Origin: Luteimonas cucumeris
Lineage (GTDB): Bacteria > Pseudomonadota > Gammaproteobacteria > Xanthomonadales > Xanthomonadaceae
Length of the DNA: 64,000 nt
Assembly (NCBI RefSeq): GCF_007830035.1
Contig: NZ_VLKN01000002.1
Location: forward strand, 124,001 to 188,000
Direction: 5' to 3'
Below, piece by piece: positions 34,639-41,878 of the stretch. Under the pieces are notes generated by a model. That model did no database searches, was not told where the DNA came from, and saw only the letters and a list, made by a program, of their open reading frames with translations. Within the stretch, counting starts at the first letter, position 1; each line of letters starts with the position of its first letter. The position numbers and the translations under genes are program-made.

Positions 34639-35097
34639 TCAATGCATGCCGGGCTTGTAGGTTCCGCCGATCGTGCGGGCAGCGACGTTGATGCGATTGA
34701 AGCCGTTGATGGCGACCACCAGCAGGGTCAGGTCCACCAGTTCCGCTTCCTCGAACTGCTGGCGTGCCCGCTCGTACAGCGCATCGGACACCGCATCGTG
34801 CGAGGCCAGTTCGGTCAGTTCCTCGGCCCACGCCAACGCGATCTGCTCGCGCTCGCTGAACAGCTTCGTTTCGCGCCAGGCCGGCAGCACGTACAGGCGC
34901 TGCTCGGTCTCGCCCGCGGCGCGGGCGTCCTTGCTGTGCATGTCCAGGCAGTAGGCACAGCCATTGATCTGGGAAACACGCATCAACACCAGCTCGATCA
35001 GGGCCGGTTCCAGCCGTCCGGCGGTTTTTATGCTCTGGTGGAGAGCGACCAGTGGCTGCATGGCGGCGTAGTGGCGCGGTACGGAAAAACGGTTCAT
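34639..35097 (-). CDS. Carboxymuconolactone decarboxylase / AhpD-like protein, likely ECF41 target
   Basis: 152-residue all-helical protein. The redox motif is GCAYCLDMH (Cys47, Cys50, His54), as in AhpD-type alkylhydroperoxidases. Flanking phrases IELVLMRVSQIN and AGETEQRLYVLPAWRE are typical of the ECF41-associated subgroup. The gene is immediately downstream of an ECF41 sigma gene (37 bp spacer), a conserved arrangement in which the sigma factor controls one neighbouring COE gene (carboxymuconolactone decarboxylase, oxidoreductase or epimerase). An ECF41-type promoter lies in the end of the sigma gene (35145-35171). GAGGAG precedes the ATG. Confidence 0.94.
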   Translation of the reverse strand: MNRFSVPRHYAAMQPLVALHQSIKTAGRLEPALIELVLMRVSQINGCAYCLDMHSKDARAAGETEQRLYVLPAWRETKLFSEREQIALAWAEELTELASHDAVSDALYERARQQFEEAELVDLTLLVVAINGFNRINVAARTIGGTYKPGMH

Positions 35098-35134
35098 GTG
35101 GATCTCCTCGCAATGGACGGCCGGTATGGCCGAT

Positions 35135-36031
35135 TCAATGCAAGGACGCGGCGGCAGCCGATTTTGTGACAGCTAAAAGCCTCGCCAGCTTTTCGGGGTG
35201 GCGCAGCGCATGGATCGCAGTGATGCGTTCGCCGTCGCACTCGATCCATATCGCCGCGAGCAGCGCATCGCCGGCGCGCATGATAAGCGCCGGCGCGCCG
35301 TTGAGGGTGACCAGTTCGTAGTGGACGCCAGGAAGTGCCGGGTTGCGCCCCAACTGGAAGTAGAGCCGCGCCAGCCGGTCGGCACCATGCAAGGGACGCA
35401 ACGTGGCGCGCGCGACGCCACCGCCATCACTGAGATGCAGCGCGTCCTCGGCAAACAGCGCGCGCAGCGAATCGAGCGTGGGTTCCGACATCACGGCGAC
35501 GAAGCGCTGCAGCAACCGCCGTTGCGCGGTTTCATCCACACGGAAGCGCGGGCGTCCCTCGCGCAGGCGCAGCTTGGCGCGGTGCACGCGCTGGCGGCAC
35601 GCATCTTCGGTGATCTCCAGGATCGCGGCCGCCTCGGCATGACTGTAGTCGAACACCTCGCGCAGCAGGAATGCCGCGCGTTCTTCCGGGCTCAGTCGCT
35701 CGAGCAGCAGCAGGAACGACAGCGTCAGCGACTCGCCACGCTCGAGCGTGGCATCCGGATGCTCCGCGTCCGGCACCAGCGGCTCGGGCAGCCAGGGACC
35801 GGTGTATTGCTCGCGCTCGGTCTTGGCACGACGCAGGCGATCCAGCGCCAGGCGCGTGGTCACGGTGACCAGCCAGGCTTCCGGATCGTCGAGCGCGGCC
35901 AGCTCCTGCGCATGAAGCCGCAGCCAGGCGTCGTGCAGCACGTCCTCGGCGTCGGCCGGCGTACCGAGCATGCGGTAGGCCAGGCCGAAAAGGCGGGAGC
36001 GATGATGTTCGAACAGGGCAGTCGGGTCCAT
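35135..36031 (-). CDS. ECF41-type RNA polymerase sigma factor
   Basis: 298-residue extracytoplasmic-function sigma factor with a fused C-terminal domain. Region 2 is FEHHRSRLFGLAYRMLGTPADAED (residues 7-30, in parts) and region 4 spans LSPEERAAFLLREVFDYSHAEAAAILE to about 160. ECF41-specific signatures are WLPEP (80-84, between regions 2 and 4), DGGG (202-205) and NGAPA (244-248) in a SnoaL-like domain of about 130 residues. In this group the extension both represses and activates the sigma factor, replacing a separate anti-sigma protein. Two promoters matching the ECF41 consensus lie upstream of this gene and at its 3' end, pointing to autoregulation. Confidence 0.95.
   Translation of the reverse strand: MDPTALFEHHRSRLFGLAYRMLGTPADAEDVLHDAWLRLHAQELAALDDPEAWLVTVTTRLALDRLRRAKTEREQYTGPWLPEPLVPDAEHPDATLERGESLTLSFLLLLERLSPEERAAFLLREVFDYSHAEAAAILEITEDACRQRVHRAKLRLREGRPRFRVDETAQRRLLQRFVAVMSEPTLDSLRALFAEDALHLSDGGGVARATLRPLHGADRLARLYFQLGRNPALPGVHYELVTLNGAPALIMRAGDALLAAIWIECDGERITAIHALRHPEKLARLLAVTKSAAAASLH
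35145..35171 (-). promoter_or_regulatory. ECF41-type promoter inside the 3' end of the sigma gene
   Basis: On the minus strand TGTCACA (35171-35165) is followed by 16 bases and CGTC (35148-35145). This equals the ECF41 promoter consensus TGTCACA-N16-CGTC as I recall it from published work on this group. It occupies the last codons of the sigma gene and ends 48 bp before the decarboxylase ATG at 35097. Confidence 0.8.
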
Positions 36032-36061
36032 CGGCAGGATTCTCGGTCAACACAGGGCCAG

Positions 36062-36088
36062 GACGCACGAGCGGATGGATTCGTGACA
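36062..36088 (-). promoter_or_regulatory. ECF41-type promoter upstream of the sigma gene
   Basis: On the minus strand TGTCACG (36088-36082), 16 bases, then CGTC (36065-36062). It differs from the consensus only in the last -35 base and has the same spacing as the other site. It ends 31 bp before the sigma start at 36031, so it would give a leader of about 20-25 bases and positive autoregulation. Confidence 0.78.
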
Positions 36089-36112
36089 GCCCATTGCCAT
36101 CCGCCGACTCCC

Positions 36113-36201
36113 GTAGGGCGCATTAGCCGCAGGCGTAATGCGCCGGATGCCACAACCTCGGACACCACGCGGCGCAATGCCCTTCGGTTATTGCGCCCTA
36201 C
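36113..36201 (+). repeat. REP family A, near-consensus copy
   Basis: GTAGGGCGCATTAGCC, CGCAGGCGTAATGCGCC, a middle of about 25 bases, then GGCGCAATGCCCTTCGG and TTATTGCGCCCTAC. It ends six bases before the stop codon of the LD-carboxypeptidase gene (36208) and lies just upstream of the ECF41 promoter. It might insulate the two transcription units. Confidence 0.92.
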
Positions 36202-36207
36202 GCCGCG

Positions 36208-37248
36208 TCAACCCTGGAATACCGGCTCCAGCATCCGGATCGTCCCCGCATCCGCATCCATCTCCATGTTGCCGCCGACCGGCAGGATGAACTGCTGGCG
36301 GATGTGGCCGATCATCGCGCCGCGGTAGGCGGGAATCTTCAATGGCTTGACGTAGTCGTCGAGGATCTGCGACAGGGTCAGCGAGCCGTAGCCTTCGCCG
36401 GGATCGCATTCGGTGCATTCGCCGAAGATGAAGCCGGCGATCGTATCGAGCGCGCCCATCAGCTTGAGCGTGCTGAGCATGCGGTCGATGCGGTACGGCG
36501 CTTCGGACACGTCTTCCAGGAACAGGATCCTGCCGCTGAAGTCCGGCAGATACCGCGAGCCGGCCAGGGCGACCAGCACCGACAGGTTGCCGCCGACCAG
36601 TTCACCGCGCGCCTTGCCGCCGCTGAGGGTGATGGTGCGGTTCTTGCGCTGCACCAGCTCGTCGCCGGGATCGGACACGTTACGGTACTGCATCAGTTCG
36701 CGCTCGAAGAACACGCGCTGGAACTGGTCGACATTGAACCTGTTCCAGCTGCCCGCGCCGATGGGGCCGTGGAAGCTGACCAGGCCGGCCTGCGACAGCA
36801 GCGCGTTGTGCAGCGCGGTGATGTCGGAATAACCCAGCAGCACCTTGGGATTGCGGCGGATCATGCCGTAATCCAGCAGCGGCAGCAGGCGCGCGGCACC
36901 GGAACCACCACGCGCGCAGATGATGGCCTTGACCTCGCGGTCGGCGAACATCGCATTGAGATCGCCAGCGCGCTCGGCGTCGGATCCCGCCAGATGGCCC
37001 CAGCGCGACGCGAGGTGCGGGCCGAGTTTCACCTTGAAACCCAGCGCCTCCATCGCTTCGCGCGCCAGCTGCAGGTCGAACGGATCGTCCGTGGCCGCCG
37101 ACGGACTGACCAGCGCAACGGTGTCGCCGCGGTTGAGCGGCGGCGGCAGCAATCGGCTGGACGAGGCGGCCAATGCATCGCCGCCACGCGCGAGCGGCAG
37201 CATCAGCGCCGCAAGTGCCGCGCTTCCAAGAAAGTGTCGCCTGTGCAT
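36208..37248 (-). CDS. LD-carboxypeptidase (peptidase S66), exported
   Basis: 346-residue serine peptidase that removes the terminal D-alanine from peptidoglycan tetrapeptides, a cell-wall recycling step normally cytosolic (LdcA). The catalytic Ser141 is in LLGYSDITALHN, preceded by CARGGSGAARLLPLLDY; the Glu/His partners lie in LFLEDVSEAPYRIDRML and YRGAMIGHIRQQ. Here a Tat-like signal (MHRRHFLGSAALAALMLPLARGG) suggests export, though the RR is followed by H-F rather than the strict consensus. Start: ATG at 37248. The 360-bp region upstream is divergent from the JAMM-like gene. Usual family length is about 300 residues, so the extra length is the signal. Confidence 0.93.
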   Translation of the reverse strand: MHRRHFLGSAALAALMLPLARGGDALAASSSRLLPPPLNRGDTVALVSPSAATDDPFDLQLAREAMEALGFKVKLGPHLASRWGHLAGSDAERAGDLNAMFADREVKAIICARGGSGAARLLPLLDYGMIRRNPKVLLGYSDITALHNALLSQAGLVSFHGPIGAGSWNRFNVDQFQRVFFERELMQYRNVSDPGDELVQRKNRTITLSGGKARGELVGGNLSVLVALAGSRYLPDFSGRILFLEDVSEAPYRIDRMLSTLKLMGALDTIAGFIFGECTECDPGEGYGSLTLSQILDDYVKPLKIPAYRGAMIGHIRQQFILPVGGNMEMDADAGTIRMLEPVFQG

Positions 37249-37608
37249 GTCGTCGCCTACGGATCGGGTATCCGACGCAGGGTAACAACCGCTCCGGGAG
37301 CCAACAATCCGCACTCGTGGCGATGCGGCCCTGGCCCGCTGCTCCATGGCGGCAGCGACCTGGTGGACTGGCGGCTGGCTACGGACCGGATAGCACGAGC
37401 TGCGCACTGTTCCCCTGCCCGACCCTTCCCGGCCACGGCAAGCGCCTGTTCGATGGCCATGCGCAGGCGTCGGCATTCCGGCTCGAAGGGTTGAGAGCGC
37501 GTCCATCGGCGTGCCGTCCTTCCGCCTGCCGACCTATGGCTGCCCCCAGGTTGCATGCGCCCGGTCGGATGGCACATTGGCCTCTTGCAAGCGACGCGGG
37601 ACGAGAAC
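37249..37608. other. Divergent intergenic region
   Basis: 360 bp between the divergent starts of the LD-carboxypeptidase and JAMM-like genes. It should hold both promoters. No repeat, clear hairpin or sigma-70 hexamer pair was recognised; the ORFs running through it look like shadows. Confidence 0.5.
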
Positions 37609-39093
37609 ATGCGCATCGACGACGGCGGAATGCATCGCCTTGCACTGCATCACATGGATCGCCCCGAACTGCGCCGACCCTCGCACGGTTCGGGTCAAAT
37701 TGACGGCGGCAAGGGTCATCCGCCCGAGCGCGACGATCTGGAATTCGGATACTTCGGCGCCGATGGTTCCCAGTACGCCCGGCAGCGCGAAGTGCTGCAG
37801 GAAGGCGAGGACGGCGCGACCTTCCTCCGCGAGCGTTTCTATCCGGTCAGTGGCGACCGACTGCTGTCGACGGATGCAGGGATCGACACCGTCGTGATCG
37901 AGACGGGCGATGGCGACGACGTCGTCGCGATCTTCAGCGGGCGTCCGAACGCCAATGGCGACCGCGTCGTCGATGTGGCGATCAACGGCGTGCTCTACAC
38001 GCTGACCCTCGCGCCCGGTCAAACGCTGGAAGTGCGCACGAGCGACGGCGATGACGGGGTATTCGTCGATCCGGAGACCAGCGCTCTACTGGGCTCCGAG
38101 GGCGCGGATACGCCGGTCTACGTGGATACAGGCACGGGAGCCGATTTCACGACGCCTGGGGCCGCCGCGACGGATCCGGATGCAATCTCGCAAGTCGTTA
38201 CCGCAGGCATCCCGCAGATTCTCGCGGTGGATGCCGAATCGCCACCGGCCGTCGTCGAAGCACCCACCTCTTCAAGCCTGCCTGCACCGCCCATCGCTGT
38301 CCCACCGTCTGCGCCCGACGCAACGACGACCGCGACGAGCGTGCCGGCGTCCTCTTCGGTATCCGCCAACCCGGTTCCTGCGACGCCAGCCATCACTACT
38401 GCGCCCGACTTCGTGCCGAATGCAGGATCTCTGGTGGATTCACCGGTGTTCCAGGTCCTGCCGCAACACCAGCAGGCCTTGTTGCGCGGCGGATTGGAAG
38501 CGGGCGGCGACAGCAGTTCGAGCTGGCTCGCGCGCGCGGGAACCCTGGTCGGCAGCGCCGAATTCCAGGCGATGACACCGGAGCAGCAGTCGGCGGCAAT
38601 TGGCAGCCTGACCGTGGAGCAGGTTTTCCGTTCCGGCGGTGAAAACCAGCTGGTGGGCCCCTTCCCGTCGGCAGACGCCGCTGCGCGAGCCGCGCTCGAT
38701 TTTGCGAACCAGCAGACGGCTGGCGACGACCTCGAACGCGGCGGACTGATTTTCTTCGACCCGGACAGCGGTTCGTATTACGTCAGCACGCCAGTCACCG
38801 GCGACACGCATGACATCGATCCAGCGACGTTCCCGGAGCCATCGGACATCAGCGATCTGCCGGTAGTGGCGTTCTATCACACCCACCCCGACATGGCCTC
38901 TGTCAGCGGCCTGCCACAAGTCTCTGTCGATACCAACGGGGATGGTTTCTCGGACGTTGATGTCAGTACGCTCGAAAGCGGCCGATACGGATCGACCGCC
39001 TACCTGGGAAGCTCGACCGGCATCGTGTTCAAGCTGGTCTCGGAGGGAACGAGCCCGGCCGATCCGACCGTGGACCAGGCCGGTATCCGATAA
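37609..39093 (+). CDS. Large protein with RTX-like N-terminal part and JAMM-like DUF4329 domain
   Basis: 494 residues. Residues about 75-160 are acidic and beta-rich (GDRLLSTDAGIDTVVIETG, GDGDDVVAIFSG), resembling the strands of large exported toxin or effector proteins. Residues 205-265 are a Pro/Ala/Ser/Thr-rich linker. The C-terminal domain (350-494) resembles DUF4329: FPSADAAARAALDFANQQ, LERGGLIFFDPDSGSYYVSTPV and VAFYHTHPD. Glu376, His424, His426, Ser448 and Asp451 form an E...HxH...SxxD pattern, the zinc-binding JAMM/JAB order. Such domains occur in polymorphic-toxin and peptidase proteins. No signal peptide is seen and no obvious immunity gene adjoins. The ATG at 37609 has GGGACGAG upstream. 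Confidence 0.75.
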   Translation: MRIDDGGMHRLALHHMDRPELRRPSHGSGQIDGGKGHPPERDDLEFGYFGADGSQYARQREVLQEGEDGATFLRERFYPVSGDRLLSTDAGIDTVVIETGDGDDVVAIFSGRPNANGDRVVDVAINGVLYTLTLAPGQTLEVRTSDGDDGVFVDPETSALLGSEGADTPVYVDTGTGADFTTPGAAATDPDAISQVVTAGIPQILAVDAESPPAVVEAPTSSSLPAPPIAVPPSAPDATTTATSVPASSSVSANPVPATPAITTAPDFVPNAGSLVDSPVFQVLPQHQQALLRGGLEAGGDSSSSWLARAGTLVGSAEFQAMTPEQQSAAIGSLTVEQVFRSGGENQLVGPFPSADAAARAALDFANQQTAGDDLERGGLIFFDPDSGSYYVSTPVTGDTHDIDPATFPEPSDISDLPVVAFYHTHPDMASVSGLPQVSVDTNGDGFSDVDVSTLESGRYGSTAYLGSSTGIVFKLVSEGTSPADPTVDQAGIR

Positions 39094-39120
39094 GGCTGGC
39101 TGACGATCGAGGAAAATCGT

Positions 39121-39153
39121 GCGGCGCAATGCCCTTCGGTTATTGCGCTCTGC
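39121..39153 (+). repeat. REP family A, right-hairpin fragment
   Basis: Only the second hairpin remains: GGCGCAATGCCCTTCGG and TTATTGCGCTCTGCG. It lies 28 bases after the JAMM-like gene and upstream of the M14 peptidase gene. The left half is absent. Confidence 0.75.
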
Positions 39154-39228
39154 GCGGGACCGTCGACGTTTGACAACGCACGACGCGCCTCCGAGCATGC
39201 GGCATGCCCTTCACGGAACATCCCCGCC

Positions 39229-40578
39229 ATGCCTCGTGTTCTCGCGCTCGCGTTACTGCTGTTGCCGCTGCTGTCGCCTGACGTGTCCACTGCCCGCGAA
39301 GCCGAACCGTCACCGATGGCCGCGAACGCGATGCCGCCACCGCCGGCCTGGCTCGGCGCGCTGGATACGCTGTACGACAAGCAGGTCCGGGTGACGGAGC
39401 TGGAAGACCGGGCGTTCTCGCCGGAGCACTGGTGGGATGTCGCCGGACCGCTGGCGACGCCGGCGCGCGGCTTCCATACCGAAGATGTCGGCCGCAGCGC
39501 GGAAGGCCGGCCGCTGCGCCACGTGTCGTGGGGCGAAGGCGACACGCGCGTGCTGCTGTGGTCGCAGATGCACGGCGACGAGAGCACGGCATCGATGGCG
39601 CTGGCCGACCTGTTCCGCTTCCTGGGCGAGCATCCGCAACATCCGCTGGTGCAACGTCTGCGCAAGAACACCGCCCTGCACTTCCTGCCGGTCATGAATC
39701 CCGACGGTGCCGCGCGCTTCCAGCGCCGCAATGCGCAGGGCATCGACGTCAACCGCGACGCACGCGCGCTGGTCACTTCCGAGGCGCGTGCGCTGCACGA
39801 CCTGCGCGAACGCGTGAAGCCGGCGTTCGGCTTCAACCTGCACGACCAGAACGTGGGCTATCGCGCCGGCGACTCCGACCGCGGCACCGCCATCGCGCTG
39901 CTCGCGCCAGCCTTCAACGAGGCGCGTGACGTGGACGCCAGCCGTACGCGCGCTATCGAAGTGGCCGTGGCGATCCGCGCCGTGCTCGAGCCTTACATCG
40001 CCGGCCACATCGCCAAATGGGACGACACCTTCAACCCGCGCGCGTTCGGTGACCTCACCGCCCAGGCCGGCGTGTCCACGGTGCTGATCGAATCCGGCGG
40101 CATCGAGGGCGATCTGCAGAAGCAGCGCCTGCGCAAGCTGAACTTCCTGGCCCTGATCGGCGCGCTCGACGCCATCGCCACCGGCGCGCACGCGGGCCTG
40201 CCGCGCGCGCGCTACGAGGAACTGCCCGAGAACGGCAAGGTCTGGCCGGACCTGCGCATCAGCGGCGGTACGCTCGCGTTGCCCGGGCAACCGCAGGCGA
40301 AAGTGGACCTGCTGGTCGAGTTCGAGCGCCCGCTGCTCGAACGTGGCGGCGTCATCGCCGACATCGGCGACCTGGGCGATGTGCGCGCACGCCGCAGCAT
40401 CGACGCTTCCGGCCTGTACATCGTGCCGTTCGACCCGCCGGGTACACCGGCAGGCAACAGGAAGACGTTCGCGCCCGACCTGCCGGCGTACTTCCACCTC
40501 AGCCGCGATCCGCAAGGCCACGACGTGGTGTGGACACTCGCCGGCGACGTGGATCCGGCGAAGCCGACGCCGCCATGA
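39229..40578 (+). CDS. M14-family zinc carboxypeptidase, exported
   Basis: 449-residue metallocarboxypeptidase. The signal peptide is MPRVLALALLLLPLLSPDVS followed by a 20-residue linker. Zinc ligands are His115 and Glu118 in WSQMHGDEST, with the third His in FGFNLHDQ. The substrate-binding Asn/Arg are in GIDVNRDAR and the catalytic Glu is in STVLIESGGIEGD. After about residue 340 there is an unassigned beta-rich C-terminal domain (VEFERPLLERGGVIADIG). It removes C-terminal residues from peptides, probably in the periplasm. An in-frame start at 39229 follows GAACATCCCCGCC without a strong ribosome-binding site. Substrate preference cannot be read from the pocket by eye. Confidence 0.92.
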   Translation: MPRVLALALLLLPLLSPDVSTAREAEPSPMAANAMPPPPAWLGALDTLYDKQVRVTELEDRAFSPEHWWDVAGPLATPARGFHTEDVGRSAEGRPLRHVSWGEGDTRVLLWSQMHGDESTASMALADLFRFLGEHPQHPLVQRLRKNTALHFLPVMNPDGAARFQRRNAQGIDVNRDARALVTSEARALHDLRERVKPAFGFNLHDQNVGYRAGDSDRGTAIALLAPAFNEARDVDASRTRAIEVAVAIRAVLEPYIAGHIAKWDDTFNPRAFGDLTAQAGVSTVLIESGGIEGDLQKQRLRKLNFLALIGALDAIATGAHAGLPRARYEELPENGKVWPDLRISGGTLALPGQPQAKVDLLVEFERPLLERGGVIADIGDLGDVRARRSIDASGLYIVPFDPPGTPAGNRKTFAPDLPAYFHLSRDPQGHDVVWTLAGDVDPAKPTPP

Positions 40579-40685
40579 ATGGGGGTATGGCAGTTCGGAG
40601 GCGCTTGTCGATTTCCGGGTCCGTGGTTCGTCGGTGAAGGCAAGCGGGCACTCCGCCCGCATCCTGCCATCCAAGGAGGCACCGC

Positions 40686-41165
40686 ATGATCCCCAAGAAC
40701 ACGATCTGCCTGTGGTACGAGCGCGACGCGCTCGAGGCCGCGACGTTCTACGCCAAAACCTTCCCCGACAGCTCGGTGGACGCCACCGTTCGCGCGCCCG
40801 GCGACTATCCGGACGGCAAGGAAGGCGACATCCTGACCGTCGATTTCACCGTGATGGGCATCCCCTGCGTCGGCCTCAATGGCGGAACCGCGTTCAAGCA
40901 GAGCGAGGCGTTCTCGTTCCAGGTGGCCACCGACGACCAGGAAGAAACCGACCGCCTGTGGAACGCGATCGTCGGCAACGGCGGCAAGGAAAGCGAATGC
41001 GGCTGGTGCAAGGACAAGTGGGGCGTGTCGTGGCAGATCACCCCGCGCGCGCTGACCGAGGCCTACAAGGATCCGGACCGCGCGGCGGCCAAGCGCGCCT
41101 TCGACGCCATGATGACGATGCGCAAGATCGATATCGCCAGGATCGAAGCGGCGCGGCGCGGGTAA
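40686..41165 (+). CDS. VOC protein, PhnB / 3-demethylubiquinone-9 methyltransferase-like
   Basis: 159-residue cytosolic protein of the PhnB-like VOC subgroup. The first module starts NTICLWYERDALEAATFYAKTFPDS (in parts), the second contains AFSFQVATDDQEETDRLWNAIVGNGG and WGVSWQITPRALTE. These match the domain annotated as 3-demethylubiquinone-9 3-methyltransferase, although members are generally not proven methyltransferases. ESECGWCKDKWG holds two nearby Cys. A ribosome-binding AAGGAGG lies upstream of the ATG. It is a single gene after the M14 peptidase; function otherwise unknown. Confidence 0.92.
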   Translation: MIPKNTICLWYERDALEAATFYAKTFPDSSVDATVRAPGDYPDGKEGDILTVDFTVMGIPCVGLNGGTAFKQSEAFSFQVATDDQEETDRLWNAIVGNGGKESECGWCKDKWGVSWQITPRALTEAYKDPDRAAAKRAFDAMMTMRKIDIARIEAARRG

Positions 41166-41256
41166 GCTGCGCGGACGGTTGGAAGGGTGGGCGCCAGCGC
41201 CCATCCTGCGCGGCGACGTAGGGCGGGCCCGGCCCGCCTTCCGTAAGTTGCACGCA
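41166..41256. repeat. Short palindromic spacer between convergent genes
   Basis: Two short palindromes lie here: GGTGGGCGCCAGCGCCCATCC (in two arms, GGTGGGCGC / GCGCCCATC) and GTAGGGCGGGCCCGGCCCGCCTT. The second starts with GTAG and resembles a single REP arm. They separate the convergent VOC and NTF2-like genes and may act as terminators. Confidence 0.5.
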
Positions 41257-41712
41257 TCAGATCAGGCGATGACGCCTGAGGATCGCCTCTTCGTCGGTTG
41301 CGACGTACGCGAAGATGCGCGGCTTGCCGCCCACCAGCGTCAGGAAATAGGTGTGGTCGAACACGATGCGCACCAGGCGGCCATCGGCCTTGCGCACGGT
41401 GCGCGAATCCCAGGTCACCTGCGCCATCGCGTGCTGTCCATCCTGCAGCGGCGTCACCTCGAGTCGCGAAATCTCCATCGACTGCACGCCGATCCTGCGA
41501 TAGCGCGAGAAGCCGCGCCTGGCCATGAAGCGGAACACCAGTCCGTTCTTGCCGCCATGGACGCCGCCGGGCCCGGACTCCACGAAATAATCGGCGAAGG
41601 CGTCCGACACCGCCTTGTCCACGCCCGGCTTGTCCGCCATGGCACGGGCGTAGGTGGCGGTATAGCGCTTGAAGAAAATTTCGACCTTGCTGCGGATCGT
41701 TGCGGCCTTCAT
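41257..41712 (-). CDS. NTF2-like (SnoaL/DUF4440-type) protein
   Basis: 151-residue cytosolic protein predicted to fold as a cone-shaped NTF2-like domain. It opens with a helix (KVEIFFKRYTATYARAMADKPGVDKAV), then strands (FVESGPGG, NGLVFRFMARRGFSRYRRIG, MEISRLEVTPLQDGQHAMAQVTWDS, RIVFDHTYFLTLVGGKPRIFAYV). The pattern is close to DUF4440/SnoaL-type proteins used as enzymes or small-molecule binders. Start: ATG at 41712 is preferred (CGAGGGCG upstream) over the GTG/ATG at 41787. No partner is evident. Confidence 0.82.
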   Translation of the reverse strand: MKAATIRSKVEIFFKRYTATYARAMADKPGVDKAVSDAFADYFVESGPGGVHGGKNGLVFRFMARRGFSRYRRIGVQSMEISRLEVTPLQDGQHAMAQVTWDSRTVRKADGRLVRIVFDHTYFLTLVGGKPRIFAYVATDEEAILRRHRLI

Positions 41713-41878
41713 GGAAGCGCCCTCGACGAGAAAGCCGCACTCTAGCGACACCGCGCGTCGCTGCGAGTGAAGCACGCGGCGCTCCATGCAGGCGCTCGGT
41801 ACGAACGCCGCGTAAACAAGACGCGCCCCTGCTCAGTTCCGCGTTCCGCAGAGTGTCCGATTTCGTCCCCTAGACATG

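Noticed and set aside
37609-39153. Polymorphic toxin with immunity gene
   Set aside because: No small ORF with its own ribosome-binding site follows before the M14 peptidase; only a REP fragment is there. No signal or known delivery motif is evident.
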